Below are positions 63,581 to 64,000 of a DNA stretch of 64,000 bases, one piece after another (position 1 is the first letter of the stretch; every line of letters starts with the position of its first letter). Below the pieces are notes generated by a model. The model was not told the origin of the DNA, did no database searches, and saw nothing but the letters and a program-made list of their open reading frames with translations. Made by a program: the position numbers and the translations under genes. The DNA comes from Pigmentibacter ruber (lineage in GTDB: Bacteria; Bdellovibrionota_B; Oligoflexia; Silvanigrellales; Silvanigrellaceae), in NCBI RefSeq assembly GCF_009792895.1, contig NZ_WSSC01000003.1, positions 186,001-250,000 on the forward strand, written 5' to 3'.

Positions 63581-64000
63581 CTATTCTTTTTTGACTTGAT
63601 TAATTTCATTTAACTCGAGTCTTCTCTGTAATGCTTTTAATTCTCCTGACTGCTCCATATCGCTAAGTATTTTTTGCAATATACTAACCTGTGATTGAAA
63701 TTTATTAGAAAGAAAATGATATAAAGGAGTTTGAAAGTTCTCAGGAGAGTATGAATACTTTATTTTTGTGGTATTTCCCATTTTTTTCATTACAATATTA
63801 GCATTAATGCGTGATGTAATAAATAAATCGATTCTGTCAAGTAAAAGCATTTGAATAAGCTGTTCTATAGAGTTAACAGATTCAAGAGTTTTTACTTTAC
63901 TGAGGTAGTCTTCAAATCCAGGCAAACCTTTAATTATTCCTACTCTATAATTTTTAAAAGAATCTTTGGTAATTTCTCTAAAATTTAATTCTTTTGTAGA
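63581..64000 (-). CDS. Solute-binding protein, C-terminal part (cut by window end)
   Basis: The frame is open to base 64000 on the minus strand, so the N-terminus is outside; the TTG at 63925 is internal. About 139 residues are visible. SFKNYRVGIIKGLPGFEDYL, TLESVNSIEQLIQMLLLDRIDLFITSRINANI and the C-terminal GELKALQRR match the second lobe of family-3 solute-binding proteins. No transporter gene is visible next to it. It is transcribed toward parS and parB. Confidence 0.78.
   Translation of the reverse strand, partial: STKELNFREITKDSFKNYRVGIIKGLPGFEDYLSKVKTLESVNSIEQLIQMLLLDRIDLFITSRINANIVMKKMGNTTKIKYSYSPENFQTPLYHFLSNKFQSQVSILQKILSDMEQSGELKALQRRLELNEINQVKKE

Overview
The window is a contiguous piece of an AT-rich bacterial chromosome. 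It carries the replication origin: dnaA, oriC, dnaN, gyrB and gyrA, with parB and a perfect parS site further along. A complete Tol operon core, a Kdo transferase, several outer-membrane barrel proteins and many lipoproteins show a diderm (Gram-negative) cell. The mix of signals (split ATP synthase genes with signal-peptide-bearing a and c subunits, PduO-type adenosyltransferase, PrkA, PhoH, a large exported RHS protein, very AT-rich codon use) is most compatible with the Bdellovibrionota/Oligoflexia, perhaps a Silvanigrella-like organism. That placement is inference, not proof.

Layout. 1-2135: 3' end of a 4-hydroxyphenylpyruvate dioxygenase gene, a 43-residue basic protein, tRNA-Ser(UGA), then a decayed ABC-exporter gene and 540 bp of AT-rich non-coding DNA. 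2136-9766: accessory envelope region with an OB-fold periplasmic protein, a lipoprotein, a barrel protein, a tiny secreted protein and a 1677-residue exported RHS protein. 9767-12859: gluQ, tRNA-Lys(CUU) and the Fo genes atpZ-like/atpI-like/atpB/atpE on the minus strand. 12860-24242: dnaA, a convergent sua5 gene, an oriC of about 570 bp, then dnaN-gyrB-gyrA and a large lipoprotein in one tight run. 24260-26876: transaldolase, an RdgB-type pyrophosphatase and a nitronate monooxygenase-like protein. 26933-32662 (minus): accA, cmk, tolQ, tolR, tolA, tolB. 32787-37068 (plus): citrate synthase, waaA, rng. 37094-40251 (minus): bolA, tRNA-Leu(UAG), a GHKL ATPase/STAS pair and a PorV/FadL-like barrel. 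40328-43908: lytic transglycosylase, SNF2 helicase and an FAH-family hydrolase. 44311-51735 (minus): cobalamin adenosyltransferase and a nucleoside-type ABC importer with three tandem BMP binding proteins. 52008-55962 (plus): tRNA-Arg(ACG), tRNA-Ser(GCU), tadA, a GlmU uridylyltransferase-only gene, glmS and mgsA. 55993-64000: an S41 protease lipoprotein, an orphan solute-binding protein, prkA, phoH-PIN, parB, parS and a second solute-binding protein cut by the window end.

How the genes work together. The centre is a chromosome-maintenance block (initiator, origin, clamp, gyrase, ParB/parS). Around it are envelope-building functions (Tol, WaaA, GlmU/GlmS), energy conversion (Fo subunits, citrate synthase, AccA) and tRNA maturation (GluQRS, Sua5, TadA beside its own substrate tRNA). 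I found no rRNA, IS element, prophage or CRISPR array. The most striking structures are the origin, with two mirror-image four-box DnaA arrays at exact 11-bp pitch plus a DnaA-trio element; a glycine at the quinolone-determining position 87 of GyrA; a STAS/zinc-ribbon plus GHKL ATPase module; and the exported RHS protein with an unrecognised, internally duplicated tail.
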